A stretch of 64,000 nucleotides of DNA. Source: Butyrivibrio sp. INlla14. GTDB lineage: Bacteria; Bacillota; Clostridia; Lachnospirales; Lachnospiraceae. Below the pieces are notes generated by a model, which saw only the letters and a list, made by a program, of their open reading frames with translations, was not told the origin of the DNA and ran no database searches. Positions 17,116-25,398 of the stretch are shown here, one piece after another. Position 1 is the stretch's first letter; every line of letters starts with the position of its first letter. The translations under genes were made by a program, and so were the position numbers. The stretch lies in contig NZ_FMVS01000016.1 in the NCBI RefSeq assembly GCF_900102515.1, positions 1 through 64,000 of the forward strand, written 5' to 3'.

Positions 17116-19158
17116 ATGTTATCAATGATTATCAAAATGTCAGCAATATCGGCACTTTACGTTGCCTTAACAATCGTTTTGTGGCGCTTTTTCAGGGTAA
17201 AGAAATTAAGCAAGGCTTCAATACTTATAATAGGACTTATCTATGGCATGTGTTCAGTTTTGTCTACTCACTTTGGGGTGGACTATGGAGACATGCTTTT
17301 AAATCTGCGTGATGTGGCGCCTCTTGCTGCGGGACTTTACTTCCACCCGGCAGCTGGCGTTATAGCGGGCCTTATAGGCGGCATAGAAAGATATATAGCT
17401 GGAACTTACTTTGGAATTGGATCCTACACCAGAATTGCCTGTAGTGTGTCTACATGCCTTGCGGGTTTTGTAGCTCTTTTGATGAATAAAAAGGTATTTA
17501 AGGGCAAGAAGCCATCGCCTATGTTTGCTTTCTTTATGGGAGCAGTCATGGAAGTTTTCCATATGTATGTGGTATTTATCACCCACAGGGATGACATGAG
17601 GATGGCTTTTGTGGTTGTAAGGGCCTGCGCTATACCGATGATCATATTTACTGGAATTGCCCTTTCTGTTATGGCAATCATAATGCAAATCCAGGCGGGG
17701 GAATGGAAAAATCCATTCAGGACTGTTTCTGATGAGAAAGTATCGGTATCTCAGACCTTCCAGAAGTGGCTATTTATTGTTACATTGTCAGTAATTGCCG
17801 TAAACTTTGCTTTTTCGTTTTTGGTTCAGACTCGGTCTGCCTATCAGGATGGCCGAAACAGGATAATCGATCAGGTTGAAGATGTGAAACTTAGATTTTC
17901 AGCGGGTCTTAAGTACGTTGTTCCTGAGTCCTCTGAATATTTTGAAATCATAAGGCCTGACGGGACTATAATCGCCGGCAAGCATATAAACGATAAGGTC
18001 CCAATAAACGCCCTGGCCAGCATCCAGGACCATCAGGGCAAGGAAATGTACAGGGCAGAATATTTTGAGGAAATGGCCTTTAACAAGGTTGATGCGCTTT
18101 CTTCTGATCTGCTACTTCTTACGTATATTCCTGAAAGTGAGATGTACTGGTACAGAAACGCTCAGGCTTATGAAACAGGCTTTGCGGATATTCTGCTATT
18201 TACGGTTATATATGTGCTGATTGCCTTTTTGGTAAGGCAGATTGTGGTAAATAACATTGACCTTATTAATACCTCTCTTGATAAGATCACTAATGGTGAC
18301 CTTAATGAGGTTGTGACGGTAAGGAACTCCTCTGAGTTTGCGTCCCTTTCTGATGATATCAATCAGACTGTTGATACTCTAAAGGGCTATATAGATGCTG
18401 CGGAAAAGAGAATTGAGCAGGAACTCTTTTTTGCAAGGACCATTCAGGAGTCATCCCTTCCGAGGGTTTTTGATTTCCCGGGTAGAGATGAGTTTGAGAT
18501 TTTTGCATCTATGAAGGCGGCAAAAGAGGTAGGTGGAGACTTCTACGATTTCTTTTTCGTAGACAACAAAAGGTTTGCCCTTGTTATAGCGGATGTTTCC
18601 GGTAAGGGAATTCCGGCATCTTTATTCATGATGAGAAGTAAGACAGCTATCAGAAGTTTTGCTGAGACAGGTGAAACTCCTGGAGAAATCCTGTCAAAGG
18701 CCAACAATGCCCTTTGCGAGGGCAATGATGCTGAGATGTTTGTCACTGTCTGGCTGGGAATCATAGATCTTTCAACTGGAGTCATGAAGTGCGCCAATGC
18801 AGGTCATGAGTACCCGCTTATAATGCGCGCAGGCGGCAATTTTGAAATCTTCAAGGATAAGCACAGCCTTGCGCTTGCTGCCATGGAGGGATTAAAGACC
18901 AAGGAATATGAGATTGAGCTTAAACCTGGAGATAAGCTATTTGTCTACACAGATGGTATTCCAGAGGCTATAAATGAAGAGGTTGAGCAATACGGCACTG
19001 ACAGGCTCACAAATGAGATCAATACTGTAAAAGATAAGTCTTTTACCAAGATACTTCCATTTTTGTCCGATTCAGTGGCCAAGTTCAGGGGCAGTGCTGA
19101 GCAGTTTGATGACATTACTATGCTGGGATTTAATTTCTTTGATTATTTGAAGTTATAA
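17116..19158 (+). CDS. LytS-type 5TM sensor with PP2C/SpoIIE phosphatase domain
   Basis: 680 residues. About 1-195 form a 5TM-5TMR_LYT region (NLRDVAPLAAGLYFHPAAGVIAGLIGG), then a helix, an extracytoplasmic segment (about 235-355), another helix, a HAMP-like linker and a C-terminal SpoIIE-type PP2C phosphatase (about 435-680). The metal-binding motifs are present: GGDFYDFFFVD, IADVSGKGIPASLFM, CANAGHEYP and FVYTDGIPEAIN, and the final FDDITMLGF. Such proteins dephosphorylate anti-sigma-factor antagonists (RsbU-like), but no antagonist or anti-sigma gene is adjacent. GAGGA lies 10 bases upstream. Confidence 0.92.
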   Translation: MLSMIIKMSAISALYVALTIVLWRFFRVKKLSKASILIIGLIYGMCSVLSTHFGVDYGDMLLNLRDVAPLAAGLYFHPAAGVIAGLIGGIERYIAGTYFGIGSYTRIACSVSTCLAGFVALLMNKKVFKGKKPSPMFAFFMGAVMEVFHMYVVFITHRDDMRMAFVVVRACAIPMIIFTGIALSVMAIIMQIQAGEWKNPFRTVSDEKVSVSQTFQKWLFIVTLSVIAVNFAFSFLVQTRSAYQDGRNRIIDQVEDVKLRFSAGLKYVVPESSEYFEIIRPDGTIIAGKHINDKVPINALASIQDHQGKEMYRAEYFEEMAFNKVDALSSDLLLLTYIPESEMYWYRNAQAYETGFADILLFTVIYVLIAFLVRQIVVNNIDLINTSLDKITNGDLNEVVTVRNSSEFASLSDDINQTVDTLKGYIDAAEKRIEQELFFARTIQESSLPRVFDFPGRDEFEIFASMKAAKEVGGDFYDFFFVDNKRFALVIADVSGKGIPASLFMMRSKTAIRSFAETGETPGEILSKANNALCEGNDAEMFVTVWLGIIDLSTGVMKCANAGHEYPLIMRAGGNFEIFKDKHSLALAAMEGLKTKEYEIELKPGDKLFVYTDGIPEAINEEVEQYGTDRLTNEINTVKDKSFTKILPFLSDSVAKFRGSAEQFDDITMLGFNFFDYLKL

Positions 19159-19203
19159 GGCGCTTGAGCATGCAACAGATGATTCCGCTATTTTGTTTTT
19201 TAT

Positions 19204-19232
19204 TTTAAAGAGCCTTCCGTTTTTGGTATAAT
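19204..19232 (+). promoter_or_regulatory. Probable sigma-A promoter
   Basis: TTTAAA at 19204-19209, 17 bp, TATAAT at 19227-19232 preceded by TGG. Upstream of the membrane-protein pair at 19280. Confidence 0.6.
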
Positions 19233-19279
19233 ATGCAAGGCTTAAAAATATAAAGAAACATGATAACGGGAGAAAAGTT

Positions 19280-20146
19280 TTGAAAGCGGAGTTTTTATTT
19301 ACTACTGATATAGTCGAAAAGAGACAGAGTCAGTGGCCTTTTGATGAGAAAACTAATGAGATGGCCTATGTTTCAGGTGGCGCCAGATCTTATATCACGG
19401 TCACTGAGAATGGAATAAATGAAGTAATAAGGGGCTATGATGGCCTTTTTAAAGATGTTACCTGCAACTTTAGTGAGATAGAAAAAGTTAAGTGGACTGA
19501 GGATTATCTTTTCCTAAAGACTAGCAGACATACTTTTGGAATAAAGCTTGATACGGTTTATGAGGGAAGTCTTGATGAGATCACTTCTAAGGTCAAGGCT
19601 GCAAGGAAAGGCCGCATCAAGTCTTTATTTGCAAATTCCAAAAAGGAAGATGGTATTTCCAAGGAGGCTAGGGATTTCTTTAGGGCAAACAGCTCTTTAG
19701 ATGCTAAGAGAAGTAAACTCCCTCTTTCTGCAAGATTCAGGCCAAATATGATTGGTATGATCTTGTTTGTTGCCTATGAGCTCGTTAACCAGTTGGATTC
19801 GGCTTTGTTTGACGGAGTTGGTTTTTATAGCCCACTTCCAATTGTGCTTAGTGTTCTTTTAGCTGCGGTGCGTGGCTTTGCTGCAGGCTATATCTATACA
19901 TTTTTTGTCACCTGGTTTTTCCAGCAGAAGGAAAGCGTAAGAGTGGCATCCATAGTTCTTTTCCCTGTTACATTTGTAGCTTTTGGTTTAATGGCTGTTG
20001 TAGGGGCAATTCCTTATACAATCTATTTGCTGATAAAGGGCAGGACTACGGCGACTTTTGACAGGATTGTCAACGTCAGTGCTGTATTTTTTGGCGTGGC
20101 TGCAGTGGCTGTCGTGACTTATTTTGCAACGATATTTCTGGTATGA
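19280..20146 (+). CDS. Unknown membrane protein with N-terminal PH-like domain
   Basis: 288 residues, TTG start supported by GGGAGAAAAG upstream and by the distance to the -10. Residues 1-115 are beta-rich and soluble (YITVTENGINEVIRG, LFKDVTCNFSEIEKVKWTEDYLFLKTSRHTFGIKL), similar in style to bacterial PH-like/YcxB modules; this is only a resemblance. Residues about 155-288 have three or four helices with a short connecting tail. The following gene starts within its last codon region (4-base overlap), so both are translated together. No function assigned. Confidence 0.75.
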   Translation: MKAEFLFTTDIVEKRQSQWPFDEKTNEMAYVSGGARSYITVTENGINEVIRGYDGLFKDVTCNFSEIEKVKWTEDYLFLKTSRHTFGIKLDTVYEGSLDEITSKVKAARKGRIKSLFANSKKEDGISKEARDFFRANSSLDAKRSKLPLSARFRPNMIGMILFVAYELVNQLDSALFDGVGFYSPLPIVLSVLLAAVRGFAAGYIYTFFVTWFFQQKESVRVASIVLFPVTFVAFGLMAVVGAIPYTIYLLIKGRTTATFDRIVNVSAVFFGVAAVAVVTYFATIFLV

Positions 20147-21447
20147 AAAAGGAACGAAAGACAATGAGTTATGCAAGACCAAATAGTGCCAAAAAAGAAT
20201 CGGCGGGTTGCCTGTTTGGGTTACTGACTTTTATTCTCGAGATGCTGGGACTAATTCCGGGAATATATATTGTGAAGTTTGTTGACGACACTTTTAATAA
20301 TAGCATCCTGACTCAAATTGCAGTCTTTATTTTTCCATTTCTTGGCATGGTTATAGTTGTATTATTGATGGCTTGCCTGGAAGAAAGGATAGTAGCTGCA
20401 AGGCATCCAGAGGTTTCTCCAATGGATGAAGCTGAGAAATACTTGCCAAAAGAGCCATTTGAAAGGGTACCTCATTTTGGAAAGCTCTTTGGAGATGATC
20501 AGGTAGATGAGTTGATTGGCAGTTATAGCTTTAGTCCCTATATAGATAAAAAAGGAAATTCGTCTAAATTCATAAATTTAAGCGAAGATAAAAAGTGGAT
20601 GCAGCTACTGGGAAGTTACCTGCCACTTGATCTTTTATGCGGTTATAACGAGAATACAAACTTTCTCTATACAATTGACGGTGCAATTATTCAGCTTCCT
20701 AAAAGGGCCAAGAAAACTGATGTAAAGGATCAGATCAGAGAATTCCTGGATGCGCGCGGGATGTACTATAAGTTTTTGCCATCTTCTTCTGAAAAAGTGT
20801 TTAATGAAATTAGTAAAAAATATGGAACTTTGTCTAGGGCTGACTGGAGCAGGATGCGCTATGAATGGGAAAAGAATATACTTAGTAATAAAAAGGTATT
20901 TAGAGAATTAGGATTTCAAAAGTATACCCCACATTCCGCTAGAGTTAAGGAAAATCAGTACTTTTTTGAAAGAGTTCTTACAGCCAATGAACTTGAAAAT
21001 ACTGCGTTGGCAGTAAGAAGAAAAGAAATACCGCTTTCTGATTATCTTGTTTTTGAGAAGTATAAGAATGAATATAGCGTCTGCAATGGTATTGAACTTA
21101 TAAAGCTTGTAAATGATTCTCAAAAGAAAGAGAGCTTGGATTTCCTTTTTGACTGCCTAAGAGATGTAGATGAAGCTTATTTCATGCCTGCTGCAGAACT
21201 TTTAAAGGACCTACCTGCTGACCTTGTATTTAAAAAGATGGAAAAGAATGCAAGGAGAGCCTACGAAAACAGAGATGCGAACAGACTTGCTGGAATCCTC
21301 TATTTATCTAAACTGATGGGCCACGAGACGGAATATATCAGGAAGAAAAAGGAAGAAATAAGGAAGGGCAAAGAAGAGGAACTTCAAAAAACTATTGAAT
21401 CAGTTTATGATACAAGGAAGTATGTAAGGTATATGATGGAGGAATGA
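20143..21447 (+). CDS. Unknown protein with two N-terminal helices and helical repeats
   Basis: 434 residues. Two hydrophobic helices (about 22-50 and 55-80) precede a large soluble part. About 85-215 look like an alpha/beta sensor domain; about 330-425 are helical and repeat-like (LVNDSQKKESLDFLFDCLRDVDEAYFMPAAELLKDLP), reminiscent of HEAT-type repeats. Overlaps the upstream gene by 4 bases (ATGA). ATG 20164 is an alternative start with an AAAGGA site. No catalytic motif recognised. Together with the upstream gene it is probably a small membrane complex of unknown role. Confidence 0.72.
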   Translation: MKKERKTMSYARPNSAKKESAGCLFGLLTFILEMLGLIPGIYIVKFVDDTFNNSILTQIAVFIFPFLGMVIVVLLMACLEERIVAARHPEVSPMDEAEKYLPKEPFERVPHFGKLFGDDQVDELIGSYSFSPYIDKKGNSSKFINLSEDKKWMQLLGSYLPLDLLCGYNENTNFLYTIDGAIIQLPKRAKKTDVKDQIREFLDARGMYYKFLPSSSEKVFNEISKKYGTLSRADWSRMRYEWEKNILSNKKVFRELGFQKYTPHSARVKENQYFFERVLTANELENTALAVRRKEIPLSDYLVFEKYKNEYSVCNGIELIKLVNDSQKKESLDFLFDCLRDVDEAYFMPAAELLKDLPADLVFKKMEKNARRAYENRDANRLAGILYLSKLMGHETEYIRKKKEEIRKGKEEELQKTIESVYDTRKYVRYMMEE

Positions 21448-21475
21448 TTGACATATACTAATAAGGATATATAAA
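21448..21475 (+). promoter_or_regulatory. Probable sigma-A promoter
   Basis: TTGACA at 21448-21453, 16 bp, TATAAA at 21470-21475. The -35 directly follows the stop of the previous gene; drives the small membrane protein at 21562. Confidence 0.55.
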
Positions 21476-21604
21476 GACGGTAATATACAATTTCCAGTTG
21501 AATATTTTGACAGGCATAATTATTATGATAGGTACAGCATAAAGTGCCGGGATGGAGAAAAATGGAACAGGGAAATTATAAGAATACTAAGAGAAGAGTA
21601 TTGA
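21452..21604 (+). other. Open frame without a start codon, possible gene remnant
   Basis: Fifty codons between stops translate to protein-like sequence (YKDGNIQFPVEYFDRHNYYD, then RDGEKWNREIIRILREEY) rich in Asp, Arg, Tyr and Lys as in real coding DNA, but no ATG, GTG or TTG opens it. It overlaps the start of the next gene in another frame. Either the decayed 3' end of a gene or chance. Confidence 0.25.
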
Positions 21605-21822
21605 TATTGTTTATTTTGAGGGTTTGCCTATGGATTGTGGCGCTTGGCTCAACAGCTTATTGGATTTACTATTCGGTGCGCCTTCACATGGATGGCATAT
21701 TTGCACCAGAACAGTATTCACCAATGCTGAGGCCAGTTTTGTATACTTGCCTGATAATTGCGATTGTAGCTATTTGTATGAGTTTTGTGCTACATGCAAT
21801 TTCGAATAAGATAAAAAGATAA
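21562..21822 (+). CDS. Small two-helix membrane protein, unknown
   Basis: 86 residues from ATG 21562, chosen because GGAG lies five bases upstream; the frame extends to GTG 21544. Two hydrophobic helices (about 14-36 and 52-76) separated by a loop with Asp, Gly and Glu, and a basic C-terminus (SNKIKR), giving an N-in/C-in topology. No family recognised. Convergent with the small minus-strand gene three bases downstream. Confidence 0.6.
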   Translation: MEQGNYKNTKRRVLILFILRVCLWIVALGSTAYWIYYSVRLHMDGIFAPEQYSPMLRPVLYTCLIIAIVAICMSFVLHAISNKIKR

Positions 21823-21825
21823 TAT

Positions 21826-22002
21826 TTAGTTGCTGTTTTTTGTTCTAACACTAAAGCTGTAGTTGTATCCGTAGCTCTTAGCAAATTTCTTTATTGACAA
21901 AACTTCTGATACGCTATCAACGGCTATTGTAAGTACGCTACCAGTGAGCTCAGCTTCGTAGCCGTTATTATTTAATATTTCCAAGAATTCTTCTTTTCTC
22001 AT
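21826..22002 (-). CDS. Small soluble protein, 58 residues, unknown
   Basis: Starts MRKEEFLEILNNNGYEAELTG and ends in YNYSFSVRTKNSN. AGGAGA on the minus strand lies nine bases before ATG 22002, a good ribosome site. Predicted beta-alpha-beta layout with an amphipathic N-terminal helix. Such short MRKEEFLxxLxxNGYE proteins occur in Lachnospiraceae, but I cannot attach a function. No long antisense frame competes, which supports it being real. Confidence 0.6.
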   Translation of the reverse strand: MRKEEFLEILNNNGYEAELTGSVLTIAVDSVSEVLSIKKFAKSYGYNYSFSVRTKNSN

Positions 22003-22471
22003 ATTCAATATCTCCTACATTTTCTATTTCGATAATGAGGTTCGCTACAACGCGCAAACCTTGTATAAAATATCACTAACATAAATTTTATGCAATGCAA
22101 ATTCTGTGAAAATTGTGTGTCCTAGGTGAGCTGGAATTTTGTGGGGGCTTCCTGGTCTACACGAAAGTGCCGGTTAGAGCCAAATGCATATAAGCAAGAT
22201 TAAAAACAAACAAAGAAGTATAGCTAGAATTTTTTGACGTGAGCAACAATATGAATAAAATAGTAATTGGCCTATTATTAGCATACGAAAGGCATGAAGA
22301 AGAACAATGTTCATTGTGAAGAGTCATATAGAAAATCCCGTTTTGGACCGGAGAATTATCTAGTCTACTGGGGAAGAACTGTAAACTTTGAAATCGGTGC
22401 TAAATGTAGCTATATCAATGGTGGCTGGAAGATTGAATTTTGTTAGGAAATATTAATGGTAGAATAATAGT
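22003..22471. other. Mostly non-coding gap with gene remnants
   Basis: Apart from the two short frames near 22251 and 22294, no gene, tRNA or convincing structured RNA was seen in this 469-base gap. Confidence 0.5.
22251..22446 (+). pseudogene. Possible frameshifted remnant of a small secreted protein
   Basis: ATG 22251 opens MNKIVIGLLLAYERHEEEQC, a signal-like start that stops after 22 codons. A second frame from ATG 22294 runs 50 codons with coding character (ESYRKSRFGPENYLVYWGRT, then INGGWKIEFC). A single-base change near 22290 would join them. No homologue is named, so this may be chance. Confidence 0.3.
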
Positions 22472-23065
22472 ATGAATAACTATAATTCTGCCATTTCTTT
22501 TTTTATTAATATAATTATATTTTTTGTAACGCTGATATTTACTGCACAGCTATTCTTTAAAGACAGAAAGTGGTGTCCACAAAGGGCAAAAGAAGCTTTC
22601 AGGTTCTTTACGGTTCAGAGTAATGTGTTGTGCGCTATATCTGCTCTTTTTATGTTGCTTTTTCCTGCATTAGAGTGGGCGTACTATCTAAAGATTATTG
22701 GTACTTCTGCTGTAACTGTGACCATGATGACAGTTTTATTATTCCTTGGACCTGTTTTTGGATATCAGTACATGTTTAAGGGATCTGACCTGTTTATGCA
22801 TTTGCTGACGCCGCTTATGGCGCTAGTATCATTGTGCGTATTTGAGAGAAGAGGAGTAAGTTTTGCTCAGGCGTTTATTGGAATAATCCCGGTAGCATTA
22901 TATGGCCCACTATATCTGTATAAGATAAAATTTGCGCCTGAAGGAAAAAGATGGGATGATTTTTACGGTTTTAACCGAGGAGGCAAATGGAGAATATCAT
23001 ATGTTTTGATGCACATTGGCACGGCAGTGCTCTGTATTATCTTGTATCTGTTGCTTAATATATGA
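22472..23065 (+). CDS. Six-helix membrane protein, Pr6Pr (FAR-17a/AIG1-like) type
   Basis: 197 residues with six predicted helices. The conserved feature FFTVQSNVL after the first helix, the YGPLYLYK segment and the short length match the Pr6Pr / FAR-17a-AIG1-like membrane family, whose bacterial function is unknown. No Shine-Dalgarno is seen; a TAGAAT hexamer lies only six bases before the ATG, so the mRNA might start at or near the start codon. Assignment by motif resemblance only. Confidence 0.65.
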   Translation: MNNYNSAISFFINIIIFFVTLIFTAQLFFKDRKWCPQRAKEAFRFFTVQSNVLCAISALFMLLFPALEWAYYLKIIGTSAVTVTMMTVLLFLGPVFGYQYMFKGSDLFMHLLTPLMALVSLCVFERRGVSFAQAFIGIIPVALYGPLYLYKIKFAPEGKRWDDFYGFNRGGKWRISYVLMHIGTAVLCIILYLLLNI

Positions 23066-23131
23066 TCTCTTTCTCCCCAATAACTTTATAGCAATCTGAT
23101 TTGATGATGGCATTGTGATTTGGAGCATATT

Positions 23132-23413
23132 ATGTATTCAAAAATAATTATTTGTCTTGACGGGAATGAGGATGAAATACTTACGAAGCAAGTTGCTATG
23201 CTGAGTGAGAGACATCATGCTGCTATTGAAAAAGTAGATTCTGAGAGGGCTGCAAGAATTATAGCAGATGGTGATACTGATATTCTGTTCATTTGTGATA
23301 ATGAGGGACTATTGTCGAGGGCAAAGGGCAGAGGAATAATAACGAATACTCCAGCTAAAATGAAAGAATCTTATGCTAAAGCGATGGAGATGTTGAAAGC
23401 TTTAGGCAAATGA
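23132..23413 (+). CDS. Small soluble protein of unknown function
   Basis: 93 residues from ATG 23132 (GGAG seven bases upstream; the frame reaches back to TTG 23120). The pattern is alpha/beta: YSKIIICLDGNEDEI, an Ala-rich helix, DTDILFICDNEGLLSRAKGRGI and a C-terminal helix. It resembles a truncated Rossmann-like or receiver-like fold but lacks a recognisable active site. No close partner genes. Confidence 0.55.
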   Translation: MYSKIIICLDGNEDEILTKQVAMLSERHHAAIEKVDSERAARIIADGDTDILFICDNEGLLSRAKGRGIITNTPAKMKESYAKAMEMLKALGK

Positions 23414-23747
23414 GAAACTCAAGTTGACTAGATTCTGATATGCTGATAGACTTAAGATATACCAAATAAAGGAGAAAGCGAGGTAAATTTGATGCGTGTA
23501 GTTAGAACAGAGATTGTAACTAAATACAGTATGATGACCTCGGTTTGTGCCTTATAATACTTGCTTTATTTTATGATGCTTATTTAACCGTGGCTAGTGA
23601 GCTGCGGTTTTTCTTTGCCTATTTCTGGGCATTTTCCAAATTCGAGGTCTCCATAGATTCTTGAACGCATTTATATTATTGTGATCAAGAAGTCACTCTA
23701 GATGAAAAATGATGTTGTAAAAACTCATACAAGGAGATCAAACTGAA
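23414..23747. other. Non-coding gap of 334 bases
   Basis: Holds the terminator at 23586-23616. No gene or RNA was recognised in the rest. Confidence 0.5.
23586..23616 (+). terminator. Intrinsic terminator
   Basis: AACCG (23586-23590) pairs with CGGTT (23605-23609), with an inner GCT/AGC, followed by a T-rich tract. Lies 170 bases after the small gene. Confidence 0.6.
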
Positions 23748-25322
23748 ATGAATAATATAGTTATCAGAAAAGAAACTAAGGACGATTTTTACTCTACTGA
23801 ACTTATGACAATGCGAGCATTTTGGAACCTTCATGGACCGGGATGTAATGAGCATTATCTGGTACATAGGCTTAGAGAAGCCAGGGAATATTTGCCCAAG
23901 CTAAGTCGCGTGGCAGAAATTGATGGGAAGATTGTAGGAGCTATTTTTTATTCAAAAGCCAGAGTTGTAGATGGGGATAAAGAGCATGAGGTTCTGTGCT
24001 TTGGTCCGTTGGCAGTTGAGCCCATCTATTGCAATATGGGAATAGGCGGAAGATTATTGGAAGAGACTATAGCACTTGCCAGAGAGGCTGGATATAAGGG
24101 AATTGTAATATGCGGTGAACCGCAGTATTATCCAAGACATGGGTTTAAGACCTGCGATCATTTTGGAATAATTCATCCTGCCTTTGGAAATAGTGACGCT
24201 TTTATGGCATATCCTCTGAGCGATGAATTTGAAAAGGTTCACGGATATTTCTATGAAGCGCCTGTTTTTGAAGAGGGTGAAGACGAAAGAAGTGTACAGG
24301 AATTTACAAAGGGCTTTCCTTACTATAAGCCTCTTAAACTTTCATGCCAGTGGCTTCATATTGAAAAACTTGGCCGAATATCGGAAGTTGGCAGGAATAG
24401 TTATAAAATAAGATTTTGGGAACAGGAGATTTCTGCAAGGCTCAAAGGAAATTTTTTTGAAAAGAATCCTGATATTGTCCCAGTTGTAGGAGATTATGTG
24501 ACATTTCTTTATAACAGAAGAGGAGATAGTATAATAGTTTCTGTATGTGAGAGAAGCACTTTTTTGCAGAGGCCTGACCAGGCCAAAACCGGCGTGATGC
24601 AGAATATGGTCTCTAACGTGGACTACTGTTTTATAGTTACTTCTCTTAATGAAGACTATAGCTATAACCGCATTGCCAGATATGTGAGTATTGCTCTGCA
24701 GGGCGGGGCAATTCCGGTTGTTGTTCTTACCAAGACAGATCTGTGCAATAATGTTGGGCGTTACATAAGAGAGGTTGAGAGCATTTCAGATAAAGCGGAA
24801 GTTCATGCAATCTCAGCCCTGTACAATATTGGTCTTGATGAGCTGGATAAATATTTTAAGCCTGGCAAAACGATCTGTCTGATGGGATCCTCAGGAGCTG
24901 GGAAATCGACCCTGATAAATGCCATTACAGGGGAAGAAACCATGAAAACCTCTGAGATAAGGGAAGATGATGACAAGGGAAGGCACACCACAACGCATCG
25001 ACAGATGATTTGCCTTGAAAATGGTGTATCCATAATCGACACTCCGGGCATGAGAGAAATTGGAATGGCCAATACACAGGATGGAATAGATGATACTTTT
25101 TCTGATATTCTGGAACTTGAGAGCCAGTGCAGATTTAGCGATTGCAGGCATGACACAGAGCCTGGCTGCGCTATTAAGGCAGCCATCGAAAGTGGCGAGC
25201 TTTCTTTAGAAAGATATGAGCTATACAAGAATCTTGGGGCTGAAAACACACGCAACTATGCTAAAAAGAAGATGATCTCAAAGTGGCAGAAAGAATATAA
25301 AAAATATGGAAAGATAAGATAA
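23748..25322 (+). CDS. GNAT acetyltransferase fused to RsgA ribosome-assembly GTPase
   Basis: A continuous 524-residue frame. Residues about 1-165 are a GNAT domain with the acetyl-CoA loop MGIGGRLLEET and YYPRHGF. Residues about 200-524 are a complete RsgA: OB-fold (LGRISEVGRNSYKIRF), the circularly permuted GTPase with G4 TKTD before G1 GSSGAGKS (about 380-387), G2 around GRHTTTHR, G3 DTPGM (about 431) and the C-terminal zinc knuckle CRFSDCRHDTEPGC. RsgA releases late assembly factors from the 30S subunit. The GNAT substrate is unknown; fusion suggests acetylation of a ribosomal or assembly-linked target. The gene stands alone rather than beside a PASTA kinase and phosphatase as in the usual rsgA locus, so it may be a second copy. 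No clear ribosome site other than AAGGAG about 18 bases upstream. Confidence 0.88.
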   Translation: MNNIVIRKETKDDFYSTELMTMRAFWNLHGPGCNEHYLVHRLREAREYLPKLSRVAEIDGKIVGAIFYSKARVVDGDKEHEVLCFGPLAVEPIYCNMGIGGRLLEETIALAREAGYKGIVICGEPQYYPRHGFKTCDHFGIIHPAFGNSDAFMAYPLSDEFEKVHGYFYEAPVFEEGEDERSVQEFTKGFPYYKPLKLSCQWLHIEKLGRISEVGRNSYKIRFWEQEISARLKGNFFEKNPDIVPVVGDYVTFLYNRRGDSIIVSVCERSTFLQRPDQAKTGVMQNMVSNVDYCFIVTSLNEDYSYNRIARYVSIALQGGAIPVVVLTKTDLCNNVGRYIREVESISDKAEVHAISALYNIGLDELDKYFKPGKTICLMGSSGAGKSTLINAITGEETMKTSEIREDDDKGRHTTTHRQMICLENGVSIIDTPGMREIGMANTQDGIDDTFSDILELESQCRFSDCRHDTEPGCAIKAAIESGELSLERYELYKNLGAENTRNYAKKKMISKWQKEYKKYGKIR

Positions 25323-25398
25323 TCGCCGTTCTAATGTTATACTTATATATACTTGATTTAAATCACCGATGATTTCATTGGAGGAGAATAGGGACCTG

